NCBI GenBank assembly: GCA_037974665.1
Contig: CM075770.1
Coordinates: forward strand, 5,964,501-6,028,500
Length of the DNA: 64,000 bases
Direction: 5' to 3'
Source of the DNA: Ehretia macrophylla
Taxonomy: Eukaryota > Streptophyta > Magnoliopsida > Boraginales > Ehretiaceae
The notes under the pieces are model-generated. The model made no database searches. It saw only the letters and a list, made by a program, of their open reading frames with translations, and was not told the origin of the DNA. The translations under genes were made by a program, and so were the position numbers. Positions 49,105-61,200 of this stretch are shown in pieces. Position 1 is the first letter of the stretch. Each line of letters begins with the position of its first letter.

Positions 49105-49559
49105 GAGAAAATATCACGTTACTCCCATGTGATATGCGAAATTATCACTCTATCCCATGTGTTCGTAAAACTCCAAGAAAGTCTCATGTATTATTAAAAG
49201 GTTCTCACATTACTCCTTCCACGTCTCTTTTAAGAAATGACATTTTTACCCTTTTATAATGCATATATTTTTTTTTCTTTTTTCTTTTTCCCTTCATCTC
49301 CACCTATCTTCTACTAAATAAAATTTTTTTTTTTAAACAAAGATCTTCCCCAACCCCTTACCCCACTCCCACCCCCCACCCCTCACCCCTTCATACCCCC
49401 ATGCGAGGCACAACAGTGTGAAGGTGAGGGCTATCGGGTGGGAAGGGTAGGGTAGGGGGTGGGGAGGTTGGGGAATATGCTCTTTCTTAGAGTTTTACGA
49501 ACACAGAGAGATAAAGTGATAGTTTGTCATATCATAGGAGGGTAACATGATATTTTCTC
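49105..49559. mobile_element. Mutator-type MITE, 455 bp, 9-bp target duplication
   Basis: The inverted repeats are about 80 bp long. The left starts GAGAAAATATCACGTTACTC; the right, in reverse complement, starts GAGAAAATATCATGTTACCC. Both reach a shared GTGTTCGTAAAACTC block. The flanks are perfect 9-bp repeats TATAGGTTT (49096-49104 and 49560-49568). The interior contains inverted C-rich and G-rich arms, so nearly the whole element can fold back. There is no coding capacity. Confidence 0.85.
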
Positions 49560-50304
49560 TATAGGTTTTTCACTTTCACTATTTGTGGATTATTATATAA
49601 TTATCCAATATTAATGGTTTTCTTTGAAACTTATATTGATTCTCTCCAATTATATATATGTGGGTTGTAGTAGAAATTATCACTTAATTATCTTCGAAGA
49701 AAGCCCAAATATTGGTTTAAGGAAAGTATGTATGTAAATGAAATATGTTATGACTTATTTATTTAATTTAGTTATTTTTCTGGCCAAATGAATAAGGAGA
49801 ATTGTACATTGATATGGCATAGGAAATTTCGTTTTCGTTTTTATATATGATAGGAAATATTTTCTAGAAATCCTTTGAACTCAAACTACGGTACAGACCT
49901 TGAGATATATGATTACGTCCACAAGAGACATGATATAGTTTAACTAGACACAAAATTTAGTCTAGCCCTTTAAAAAATAATATGTTAATTAATTCGAACT
50001 TTATATGTGAGCAATGTTCCTTTCTTACCAAATACTCAACTACTAATCTAACCCCTTTGTTTATATGTGGCATCTTCAACTCTTCCTCACATTAGGAACA
50101 CCCATACTCTGTAATGGTTTGGCACACAACTTCATACAGCGACCTTATAGAATATAGAATAACCCAACGTCCTATATTTAGACAACACCAAAACACCTCT
50201 TGGTACTACTCCGAAGTCTGCAATATAAAAGGCTCTAAAGTGAATCATGTTATATGGTTCAACCACAGAGTAAGGCTCTGTTTAGTTTACTTGTAAAATT
50301 TTAA

Positions 50305-51467
50305 GAGAAAAAATTATATTACCTTCCTGTGTTATGAAAAGCTATTACGCTATTCTCATGTATTCTCAAAACTATTAAAACCCTTCGTGTTTTTTGAAAC
50401 TTATCACACCGTTCCCTTTCGTTTATTTTAAACTAATACCGTTAGAAAAATAATTGAAGTGACTGATTTGCCCCTCTTTTAATATGCTTTGTAAGAGAGA
50501 GAGAGAAAAAGTTCAAAATCCCTAATTTCTAATCTTCACAAAATCAAAAAGAGAGAAAAACACACCAAACTCTGCCTTAAATCGCGCGACAAAGACTAAA
50601 TCCGTGAGAGTTGGAGGCTAAATCGCGTGTCAAAGAGTAAGAGCTTAAGTCCGATCAAGGTATGTATGTAGTTGTTAATTTTTTTTGTGTCCAAGAGTGA
50701 GGAACGTTGGGTTGTTTACTGTTTTTGCATTTTTCTATTGTTTAATCAGTAGTGGTCCACCATTGTTAGGTTTTTTATAGACAATATATTATAATCAACG
50801 TGTGTATTGTCCACAAACTGAATATGTTGGGTTTGTTTATGAATATGTTATGTTGTAAACAATGTTGGATTTGAAAACGACATTTAAACCATGCAAGTGG
50901 GGTATAATGCCAAGTACATATTAGGGTTTTGGGTATTTTTGATAAATTAGAGCTTTTGAAAAATTAGGGTTTAAAAAAATTAGGGCTTTTTTGTTTTGTT
51001 TTTTTTAAAAAAATTTCTGAATTAGTCTGTTTTTGTTTTTTAATTTCTGAATTAGTTTTTTTATTTATTTCCGAAATAGTTCTCTAATGGCAGAACAATT
51101 GATAACAAAATTGACACCCCATTGTTAGGTCCTCAAATCTAGTAATGAGGAAACTAGGTCGTACATTGCATTTGTTGACCAAAATGAGGAGAGTGAGCAA
51201 AAAATGAGGGTCAATCTGGTGCAGGCCCTTTTAATTTCAAAATCAAGGGTTTTTTGGTCAATTTATGCCTCATATAAAGCTCAAAAACTCGCCAAGATGC
51301 TTCTTACGAGCGCGGATTGCACATTTAACAGCAAAACTAACGGACTGCAAATGGAGGAGGGCAATGTGATGAGTTTCTAAAAACACGAGAGGATTTTTGA
51401 TAGTTTTGAAAACATAAGGGGTGGCATGATAGTTTCGCACATCACAGGGGTAACGTAATATTTTTCC
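50305..51467. mobile_element. Mutator-type non-autonomous element, 1163 bp
   Basis: The ends belong to the same family as 49105-49559: left GAGAAAAAATTATATTACC, right in reverse complement GGAAAAATATTACGTTACCC, with similarity over roughly 110 bp. Perfect 9-bp target duplications AAATTTTAA flank it (50296-50304 and 51468-51476). The interior of about 900 bp includes a purine-rich leader-like part, T-rich stretches that look intron-like and short open frames. I recognise no transposase or host protein in it. Confidence 0.8.
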
Positions 51468-52228
51468 AAATTTTAACTTTTGAACTGTAAGCTTTTAGTA
51501 GTAGAATTTTTGTTAGAAATATTGTTGAACAAAAACCGTTAACAGTTTGACTTTTATATGTCTGGTGTGCCATATATATATATTATTGATTTACCAATCA
51601 CTACATGGCTCTAATCACTTGTAGAACCTTATGTTGAAATAATTTAAATTGTCATAATTACTCTATCGATAATGTCTTGACTTGTCTAGTTATTGCACTT
51701 TTTCACACCTCAGTAAGAATGCTAAGGTGATTGGTCTCTCTTACTTCATCTATTGATCGAGAAAAAATAAAAATACATAAAAAAAAGAAGAAAAGAGAGA
51801 TTCTTTTTGTCTCTCTTCAGAAGGACAAGCGAAGGATAAGGGACGTTCTCAACACGATAAAATATTTTCTTCGTATGTTGGTAAAAGAAAAGTTGTTTAG
51901 CTCGAAATTAACAAGTCGATTCGCATAACTCATTGCATTATTTTTTATGGGCTACATATTTGCATGATTGAGAAAAAAGAAGAAAAAAAAAAGAAGAAGA
52001 AGATATAAACATTATATGAACCTCCAAATAAATATAAATTCAGATTAAACACATTTTATACTTATCCTCGTACATCCCATTTGTTCAATTGGAGATCCGA
52101 TAAAACAGAATGAAACACAAAAGATTCAAAATCCCTAAAAGTTGAAAAACATTTAGAAAAGAAATGACATGACTCAATCAGAGGGATGAGTCATGGATGA
52201 TGATGATGGTGTTGTACTTGGAAATTAT
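51468..52228. other. RBCS 3' flank and intergenic DNA
   Basis: No gene recognised. The last 150 bp or so probably contain the RBCS 3' UTR. A purine-rich AAG run lies near 51975-52005. Confidence 0.45.
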
Positions 52229-53954
52229 TTAGTAGGTCGCAGGCTTGGAGGCAATGAAACTGATGCACTGCACTTGACGAACATTGTCGAATCCAATGAT
52301 TCTAACGAAGGACTCAGGGTACTCCTTGTTGCACTCCTGAAGCTCCTTCAACACTTGTGATGAGTCGGTGCAGCCAAACATGGGCAGCTTCCACATGGTC
52401 CAGTAGCGTCCATCGTAGTACCCTGGTGATCTGTGGTGCTCACGGTACACAAATCCGGTCTACAATCACAGATATACGAGTAACTAGTAAGATGACCACG
52501 TCAAACTAGGAAGAGATGACGTGAACTTTATAGAGACAACAACTTGCATGCGGAAAGAAGATATATATATATATATATATATATATGTATCTTTTGGAAC
52601 GTCTAATCTATGTAAAATAGTGTTTACTGTCACATTTTTTACAAAATAAGTACTTATATTAGTCTCTTGATAATGTGATTAAAAAGTTGAATGAATTGGT
52701 TTTATATTATACATTTTTAGAGTATTTACATTACACACGTATATCGCACGGGTATAAAATTAATAATAAAGGAAAGGAAAGAGAATTACGTCAACGGAGA
52801 ATTCAAGGCAGGGAATCCATCCACTGCGGATAAGGTAATCAATTTCCTTGGCCAATTGCTCCTGGCTAAGGTCGGGAAGGTAAGAGAGGGTTTCGAACTT
52901 CTTCTTGCCCAATGGAGGCCAAACCTGCAAGGAAAAACATAAGTTTCAAAATTCTCATTTCTCGTTGTACAACTAGTGAACTTGGTTATCTAACTCACGA
53001 GAATTTATAAAATCACCCTTCAGGACCTTTATACTAGTTTAAAACCAATTTAATGGCACCTGAGTTAATTATTTGTCCTACATTATTAAGTTACCATTTC
53101 ATTTTTAAAAACTTAAGTTGTGACAGGTGGGATTTGTTTTTTAATCTTGTACATGAATATATATAATTTTTTTTGTTTTGATGAATGGGTGGCAAGGAAA
53201 TTTAAATCCTTGAGTGCTAGGTAGTTACCAGTTATAATACCATATTAAGTTACTACTCTATGTAAAAGTTTAAACGGGTGGAGAGAAGTTTATTCTTTAT
53301 ATTTATTTATTCTCCAAGTTAGAAAGAATGGTATGGCAAACAATTTTGTGCAGTCAAAATTCTGAAGCACTAACCAAAAAAGGAAGAAGAATTTTTGCAG
53401 TTTACTAATAAAATATATTACATTGTGAAATGTTAATGTCTACTAATTATAATGTTGCTCCTTTTACTACATAAATTATCAGCCTATTTGTGCTTCATAA
53501 TATTCAAATTCCCTAGAATGCTAATTATAATTCTTTTATTTTGCTTGGTTGATTAAGATATAAGTAACAATTAATGCCTATTCTATAGTGTACATTTGTA
53601 CAATTATCGTGTTGTCTATATTTTAGTTTTTACGTTTTCACAAGCTACTAGTTATGTAACATTAGTTAACGTGTGCTAATAAGTGTAGAAGATATTACAT
53701 TATTAGAGTACGATAGAGAATAACTAATTTATTCGTCAAATTAAAAGAGGATAAATATAAAAAATCGTAAATACCTGCATGCATTGGACTCGGCCACCGT
53801 TGTTAGCAACGGAGGTGATGTCGGCGCTCTTGCGGGTGACAGGGAAGGCTGAGGCAGATTTCAAGCCATTGAAAGGTGCCACCATGGTAGCCTGAGCAGG
53901 GCTAGCACGGTTGATGGAAGCAACAGCAGAGGTTGAGACAATGGAGGAAGCCAT
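52229..53954 (-). CDS. RBCS: Rubisco small subunit precursor
   Basis: Three exons (53954-53775, 52924-52790 and 52459-52229) give 181 residues with GT-AG introns in phase 0. Residues 1-57 are the chloroplast transit peptide ([13 protein letters not shown]... with [15 protein letters not shown]), cleaved before MQVWPP at the usual [13 protein letters not shown] junction. The mature subunit carries the family blocks [55 protein letters not shown] and [19 protein letters not shown]. It assembles with the plastid-encoded large subunit in the L8S8 enzyme of the Calvin cycle. The length and the two intron positions are typical of dicot RBCS genes; intron 1 is long (850 bp). No defect is visible. 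The upstream sequence holds a TATA box and two I-boxes, so light regulation is expected. Confidence 0.97.
52563..52586. repeat. AT microsatellite in RBCS intron 2
   Basis: About 12 TA units inside the second RBCS intron. Confidence 0.85.
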
Positions 53955-54056
53955 TTTTGCTTGCTCTCTTGTTGCAATACTAGTTACTTCACTAGTCCAC
54001 AACTCAATAACAACACTTAATAGTGTGATGAAGCCTAAGCCTAGCCTACCTCGTCT

Positions 54057-54062
54057 TATATA
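54057..54062 (-). promoter_or_regulatory. TATA box of RBCS
   Basis: The minus strand reads GTATATAAG about 105 bp upstream of the ATG at 53954, predicting a 5' leader of about 70 bases. Confidence 0.7.
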
Positions 54063-54236
54063 CAAAAAAATTTCACAACATTGCTGTTTTCTAATTGGCT
54101 TTCGTGGACCCATCCAACGTACGGTTACATGAAGATCTAGTGAAGTCTTGGTGATTTTTGATCGTTGGATTTCCTGTCCAATGACATTTCAATTTTTTGA
54201 CCACATATTATTGGAAGGCTAAGATTGGATGGTTGC

Positions 54237-54295
54237 CTTATCGTTTGGCTCACCTCTCGGTATGCCCTGTGGCTATTGTGTCCCATAACCTTATC
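54237..54295 (-). promoter_or_regulatory. Paired I-boxes of the RBCS promoter
   Basis: Two GATAAG elements on the gene strand lie at 54242-54237 and 54295-54290, the second in the context AGATAAGGTTATGGGACAC. GATA-type I-boxes about 180-240 bp upstream of the TATA box are a hallmark of light-responsive RBCS promoters. No perfect CACGTG G-box was found between them and the TATA box; the closest ACGT core is near 54118. Confidence 0.6.
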
Positions 54296-54359
54296 TGGTC
54301 TTGTCAAGGGTGTGAAGTTGATTGTGTGATGCTTCATAGCCGTCCATCTATTTCTAAAT

Positions 54360-54575
54360 CAAAGGCCATTCTATCTCAAGATATTTTGCATTGTAAGAAG
54401 TTACAGAAATTAAATTACAGCTCGGCAGTCACAATATTGTAGATTGTTTAATTTTCTGACAATAATTCAAACTTTTGTTAGATAGAGATAGAAGAGATGA
54501 AATGTTCTTGAAGTTAATCATTGTATAAACTCCGGCCTTAAGCTTTCTTATTATAAAAAAAAAAAAAAAAAAAGA
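54360..54575 (+). repeat. Possible poly(A)-tailed retroposed fragment
   Basis: The sequence ends in an A-run of about 20 bases (about 54555-54574), preceded by a TATAAACTCC...TTAAGCTTTCTTATTAT stretch that resembles the 3' end of plant LINEs. The left boundary and target duplication were not found. It lies just upstream of the RBCS promoter elements. Confidence 0.3.
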
Positions 54576-56519
54576 AAGAGTTCATTTCTTATTGAATGCC
54601 TACACCAAAACCAACACAAGTTGATACTTGATAGTATGTATTGATACTTGTGGTTTTCCTGAGACTTAGATCTAGAGCTTTTTTTTTTTTTTTTTTTGGT
54701 TTAATAGTGAAAAATTCTCCTCGACAGATTTTTTTGAAATCACCTCTCAAGGTGCGATTGGACCATGACTATACCTAAATGAGTTATAATTATATTTAAT
54801 AATGTACAGAGTGTAGCACTAGGACTGGTTCGAATGCGATATATAAGTAAGTCTTTTCACACCCTCCAAGCAAAACTTAGATATAATGTTGATAGCTAAG
54901 ATGTGATATATTGTAGGCGGATTAGGACTTGCATGTGCACTACATTTTTAACAAAATATGCTGATAGCATCATATACAACTCATGAAACTTGATAAAGAA
55001 TATCAATACATTGAGTTTATTTCTCAACTAGTGTAGAGTTTAGACAACACTCTTGACAAGTTTAGCTTTCTACATTCTAGCTCGTGAATTTTGCCAGTGT
55101 CATCAACTTCGCTTTGCTAATTTCGTTCTAATATAGAAAGATGTACTTTTCAAATTTATAATAAGAGTCTCATATGTTTTTGCAGATTGTCAGTTATCTA
55201 ATACCACCTTCCTCTTTTATTGAAACTTAAGAATAATAATGCTTCCAATAAAGTCTTTAACACATGCAGAATTAGGGTTTCATTTAATTTGGTTTAGTGT
55301 ATTTTATAGAAAGGTATATGTAACATTGTAAAAAAAAAAAAAAAAAACTATTTTTCTCATATATATATATATATATATATATAAAGTCACATTTTTTAAC
55401 TATCAAGTCAATCAAATATTGTCTCCTTTAACATTTGCAGTTTGTTGAGGCTTATCTGCCGCCCTACTTTCAAGTCCCCATCCATCCACCAGTAGTTCGT
55501 TGCCGCAAATTTCTACTATCATATGAACGAAGAAAGACATGAAATAAAAGCATATTAATTAGTGAAGTTGAGATCCCAAACAACGTTAGCACCCTATTTA
55601 TATTAAGAAATCTTTTTATTTTTCATTAGAAAAACATAAATAATTCTCCGAATCGACGCATCTGAATATAAGTACCTTACAGAACGGCCACTAAGATTTG
55701 TCAACATCAAGAAAAAAGATGGAAAAGACTTGGCTATTGCTATTAAAAGAAGGAATTTTTTAAAACAATAAAAAATGGAGAAGAAATTTCAAAATTTGTT
55801 CTTATGCTTAGAAAAACTCGGCCACAAGTTAGTAATCTTTATAGATGTGCAATCGAAACCATACAAAAATTATGGCTCCTAGTAATCAAGAAAATCATGG
55901 CTAAGCTTATGTTTTCTTTTTCATTTTTTTTTCCTTTTTTGTTCTTTCTCTCTTTAGGGTCCACTTTCTTTGTTCACAAACGTTTTTTATTCTATTTGTT
56001 TTGCTTTTTATTGGTCGAGGACTGTTGAAAGCAGAACAAGATGTCAATTGCATTTAGATTGCATGAAAGCAGTTCAACTAACCGTATTTTATTTTCATTA
56101 ATTGTTGATAAGCATTTTCTAACTTTTTGGGAATGAGGTAAGCATCTCATTTGGATCCACTCTAACTGCCCCTAAATTTTATATATATATATATATATAT
56201 ATATCCTGTATGTGTATTTACTCCTTTTTTTTAAAAAAATATGTATATTTTTAGTAAGATCTCTTTGTTAGTTGGGGAAAAAATCTACACGAATTGAATT
56301 TTTTAGAAAACGTATTAAAAGACAATTTGATTTGGTTAAAAAATGTGTAGTTGATAGACAAAGATTGGTTGTTTAACAAGATGCAGAATTTATCACTAAA
56401 TATTCATTCACTAAAAAAAATACTAATATTGTAACCTTTATTGAAGTAAAATTCTAAGTTCACCGACGATAATTTCACCTTTTTTAGTCCTCAGGAAAGA
56501 AAAAAAGAGAGTTTTTTTT

Positions 56520-56625
56520 AGAGAGTTATAACTATGCAGCCAACCGCACGAATATTCAGTTGTGGGTTCAAATCCCCCTGCCCTATCCCATAATGTACAA
56601 AAAAAATAAAATAAAATAAAAACCT
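56520..56625 (+). mobile_element. SINE-like element with B-box and A-rich tail
   Basis: A near-consensus pol III B-box (GGGTTCAAATCCCC) is followed about 30 bp later by an (A)n(TAAA)n tail. The A-box is degraded. It is not an intact tRNA, because no acceptor or anticodon stem can be formed. Confidence 0.4.
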
Positions 56626-57303
56626 AAGCAGCCTTCATGAAGAACAAGCCCCATTAAATAATCAGACTTTCGATCTAGCGGTATGCCCCTCGCTACAAGT
56701 ATGAGAAATTGCTAGATTAATTATATGTGTGTCATCTTTTGATAAGTGTAATACGGCTTACACTTTTCTTAAAATAAAAAAATGACCATACCTTGCATAA
56801 TTCTTTGTCTTCTTAGTGGTCTTGCTCATTTGCATCTATAATGAAATTCATAGTTGAAACATTCCTAAAAATGAAATAGGCCATGGAGTTTGAAGGTTCT
56901 TCTTATTCTCAAGATAATTTTTGGTTATTTTACCAAGAGAAAACCTCATTACTAGTCCCCATTGTTTCTTTTTATCCCAAACTAGTCCCTATTGTTTCAA
57001 CTGTCCCAAACTAGTCCCCAATATTTCAAAAAAAATTCCAAATTAGTCCCTTCTGTTAAAAATATAACATATAACCTATTAAATGACTAAAACACCTTAA
57101 AACCTAATTAAAATTACAAAAAACCCCTCCCTCACCCATCTGATCCCCACCCCTATTACCAAATATCAGATACGAGCCTTTCACCTTTCTTAAGCTTATT
57201 AGAAAAAGACGTTAAATAATGATGGTAATCTACAGTTTAAATGTAACTTATGTTCTAATTCGATAAATTCATATATAATGCAAAAGCTTTTTCAAACATC
57301 GAG

Positions 57304-57551
57304 CAGGGCGGATTTAACTATAGGACAATAGGGATTCCGGCCCCTACTGATCGATGGTGGAGCCATAATTGCATGAATGAGGGCTACTCGATCCAAACTT
57401 TTTTTTTGAAAATATGTGATTTTTAAACTACTTTTTGTACTTTTTTAGTTGAAAAATCAATTTAGACTCCACTTAAAAAATTTATTTACATATGAGTGTT
57501 AATTTATTTGATTTTAGACCAAGCCAAACATAAATCCTAGATCGATTCCTG
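57304..57551. repeat. hAT-like MITE relic
   Basis: The left end is CAGGGCGGATTTA and the right end is TAAATCC...GATTCCTG. These ends resemble the MITE at 6839-7023, but no matching 8-bp target duplication was found. Confidence 0.4.
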
Positions 57552-57609
57552 TTATTAACCCCAATATTTTTTGTATTTTTAGTTTGAAAAATTAATTAGT
57601 CCTCACTAA

Positions 57610-57648
<39 letters not shown>

Positions 57649-58256
57649 TAATATAATATTAAATTATGAGTCCTAACCCCATTCATCCCTGACATCGAGT
57701 GACAAGTATCATGATTATTACATTAATGAAACTGACTGAAAAAATAAAAATAAAAATTATTTGTATATAAATATTAAATTGTGTCATAGTGCCATTCGGC
57801 CTTGTCATCGAGTATGAATGTATGATGATTATTACACTAATGAAACTGATACAATAACACAGTTTACAACTCAACCAAATACTCGAAGATAATATTGCAG
57901 AAACAAGACTATTTGGTGAACTGAGTCTAATAAGAGACCTTGGCCTGCATGATCTGCTTGGCTTGTGAGACACTGTATGTGTATTGATATTCAAAACATT
58001 TTTTCATGTATTACAACTGAAATTCTGTTAACTAAGCAACCTAAATAACAAAACCGCCACACCGGGGGGCACGAATCTGAACTATATTCGAATATAAAGA
58101 AGAAAAAAAGAGCGAGAGTAGGCGAGCGCAGGGAGGGAGATCTGTACATTTTGGGAAGAAAATAGAAAAGACAATTTAAGAACTTCTTGGCAGCTCAAAA
58201 TCAATGAACAAACTGCACAAGAAAGTTAACCAAGACAATGCTAGAACTTCTCATTG

Positions 58257-61200
58257 CTATCTTCTGGGAGTCTTGATTGATAAGTTGCTTCCGCTGGCAG
58301 ATTTTTTCAAACCTGGAAATGGAACACCAGAAAATTGATAAGAGATCGGATCGTTTCATGAGTCATGAATATTGATATATAAAGTAAACGTTCGATTACT
58401 GCATACCAGTTGAAGCCTTTGGAGAACCCCATGGTGATTTTGGCAGGGGCCGAGAAGTCCTGGATACCATCTTTGGTCTGCAAAAAGTTAATTCATAGAA
58501 GAGATCAAACTAATGTAAGCATTTTCATTTCATCATTCAAAAACGTGCACCAACACTTTTGAAAAATTCATTAATAGGCTAAATCTGTAGCCCAAAACCA
58601 GCGAATTTGACTTCAACAGGTGAGGGAATGATAAAGGGGCTCATAGACTGGGCGACAATGATGGCATATTAGAGCAATAGGTTAGTTATTCCTCTGAAGA
58701 ATGTAATCTGAAAGCAGCACTAAGATCTAGAGATAAGAAGAAAAACTAACTTATCAATCTTTTCTGATGTATTTTCTCCTTCTTGAACTGGAAGATTGCT
58801 TTCTGCGGAGTCATCAGTTTCTGTTCCCACAGAAAGACCGCTATCAGTTATATCACTCAGTCTCTCTTCATTTTCTGCATTGCTGAATCTTAAGATTGCA
58901 GCATCTGCAGCAAAATTATGAACAAGATTCCCTCCAGCGGTATTTGACTGCTGGGGGAATTCTTTCGGGTGTCTAATATCATAGCTAGAGTTCTGGGAAC
59001 TAGCTACTGAATGCTTATCACTATCCGAATCGTTGTCTTGATCTGATGCTGCTTTTTCAGTAAGTCCAGAGCCTTTTCCGCCAGACAATTTTAAGCTTCG
59101 TTCAGGAGTTCCATCTATGGAACCTATTCTTGGAGAGGAAGATGAAGAACCATACCTTAACGAGTTTGTTACATGTTTCTCACCATTGACTCCAGGGTAT
59201 ACATTTTTGAGATCCTTATGCAGCTGCAATCTCTCAATCTCCTCATCTTTCTTGGCAATTTTGTCCTTGAGTGATGCAACCTACAGTTTAAAAAGGAAAA
59301 AGGATCAGAAGGGAATGAAAGATGTGATTTGGAAACTAAAGGACTTATTAACAACCACGTGTAAGACATCTGTTTCTGATCTTTGAAATAACTAAAAACC
59401 TAAAAACGTCGAGCATATTCCACCTGATAACAATTAAGAGTAAATTTTTCCATCTTGAAAGATTCTGATAACAATAAAAATACAGTTCAAATTCAAAGAT
59501 TAGAAATACGAAAACAGAGAATCTTATGAGTTCTTTCATGCTTATACAGTTTTACTCCCTATACAGCTATCTGACATCAAGCTTGAGTTCTTGAAGTTAT
59601 ATCAGCACATTGATTGTATTTCAAATTGTTTTATTATCAACTGATTTGAAGCACTGTGTCGAAACAAAAATATCATATTACGACATTCAAAACTCTTGTA
59701 CAAAGAAGAAATGACAGTCATCAACATAATAAGGGGAATAGACGGGTACAAAGAGCACCTGTTCCATCAAGTCCCTGACGTCCCTGCCATCTTTGCTACT
59801 CTTAGCAGCACCAAGCTCAACTCCAGATACACGTTCAGCAAATTTCAAGGTACTCATGGATTCGGAATATGAAGCAACATCAGGATTGAGTTGCACAAAC
59901 ATAAGGGTTTTTGCTTGACCTCCTGTATCACCAGGGGCAGAAGCTAGTTAAGTTACATATTTGCAAAAAGTTGGATTCATGCTAACTAAGAGAAGCAGCA
60001 AATCCAAAGATACACTTTCTAGATTGTTCAAAGATTTTACCATTTTCATAATCTATGCCACGTCTCAGCATTTATCTAAGCCTTCTAAGCAATTACAAAA
60101 TAATTTTGACTAATTAAAACCCTGGAGGCTGGAGTTAATGGATATGCTTGGCTAGTACAAAGATAAAGATAAAAATGTGATAAGAGGTGCACAAAAACAT
60201 AGTATAGAGCATAAATTGCGATAACCACAGTAATCTATCACAAATCAACACGAGAATAAACAAAGAAATGTTGTAAGACATTCCAAATCGATATTGACCA
60301 TTTCCATATTTTATAGCAGAAAAGTGAAATATGAATATGCATTAGCATACAAAATACGCATGCATTTATTGCAAAACTTATTTTTTGTTTAGCTTTCATA
60401 TCCTTAAGACAATAAATTTTTAGTATCTCAAACTTAACATGAAAATATAGAAGAGTGAGTACCCAAAGAGCTCTGGAGAACTTGAGTAAGCTTGCTGTTC
60501 CTGTATGGTACATGAGGACTTTTTTGTGCCAAAGCAAATATAACATCTCCAAGGGCAGATAAAGATTTGTTGATATGTTGTGCTTCTTTAAGTCTGTCAC
60601 CAGTTACTTCAGAGCGATCTACTCTTTCACTTCCGGCAAGATCTACAAGATGAAGACTACTCCGCATAGTAGAACCAGTCTTCAGATCGGTTCCACGGAT
60701 ATGAATGGTTACAACACTGTGCAGGTGCATTCAAATTACTATTTCATGTTAACACAAACAATTCATAGATCAAATCACAAAAGACTTAGATATAGTACCT
60801 ATGTGATCGACTGCTTCTTTCATTTAAGGCCGTGGAACCTTTAGCTCTATTCTTTAGCCCAATATCCATTAGTTCCAAGACATCAGAGGTTGAGTTGACT
60901 GGAAACATGCTAGCATCTGGAACAGCTAAACCATTGGGTTGGCTGGTAGATAATATCCCAAGTGTGTGCAAATTAAGGAAGACAAAAAGATAATATAACT
61001 GTGATTAATTTGGTCGTTGAATGTTTAAAGAATGAAAAACAAGGAAAAATTAGAAGTTCATGGATTGAATGTCAATATCTTTAGGCTCAAAAACCATAAA
61101 GTATCATAATAAGTCGAATATATGTCAAATGACAGAACTTATGATCAAATCAAGGCTAGCAGAAAGTTTATTCATCAGTAGACACATCATCAAAACAGAT

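Larger units (their letters stand above)
54576..58256. other. Intergenic DNA between RBCS and kinesin
   Basis: No gene recognised. Content: AT microsatellites near 55360-55383, 56180-56203 and 57618-57644; a SINE-like segment with a strong B-box (GTGGGTTCAAATCCCCC, 56562-56578) and an A-rich tail to about 56625; a one-sided MITE or Mutator-like end with repeated CTAGTCCC(C/T)ATTGTTTC words (about 56940-57070); and a GGCGGATTT-ended MITE relic at 57304-57551. The 3' UTR of the kinesin gene probably lies in the last 300 bp. Confidence 0.45.

Noticed and set aside
56562-56578. tRNA gene suggested by a strong B-box
   Set aside because: No cloverleaf stems or acceptor can be formed; it is better explained as a SINE remnant.
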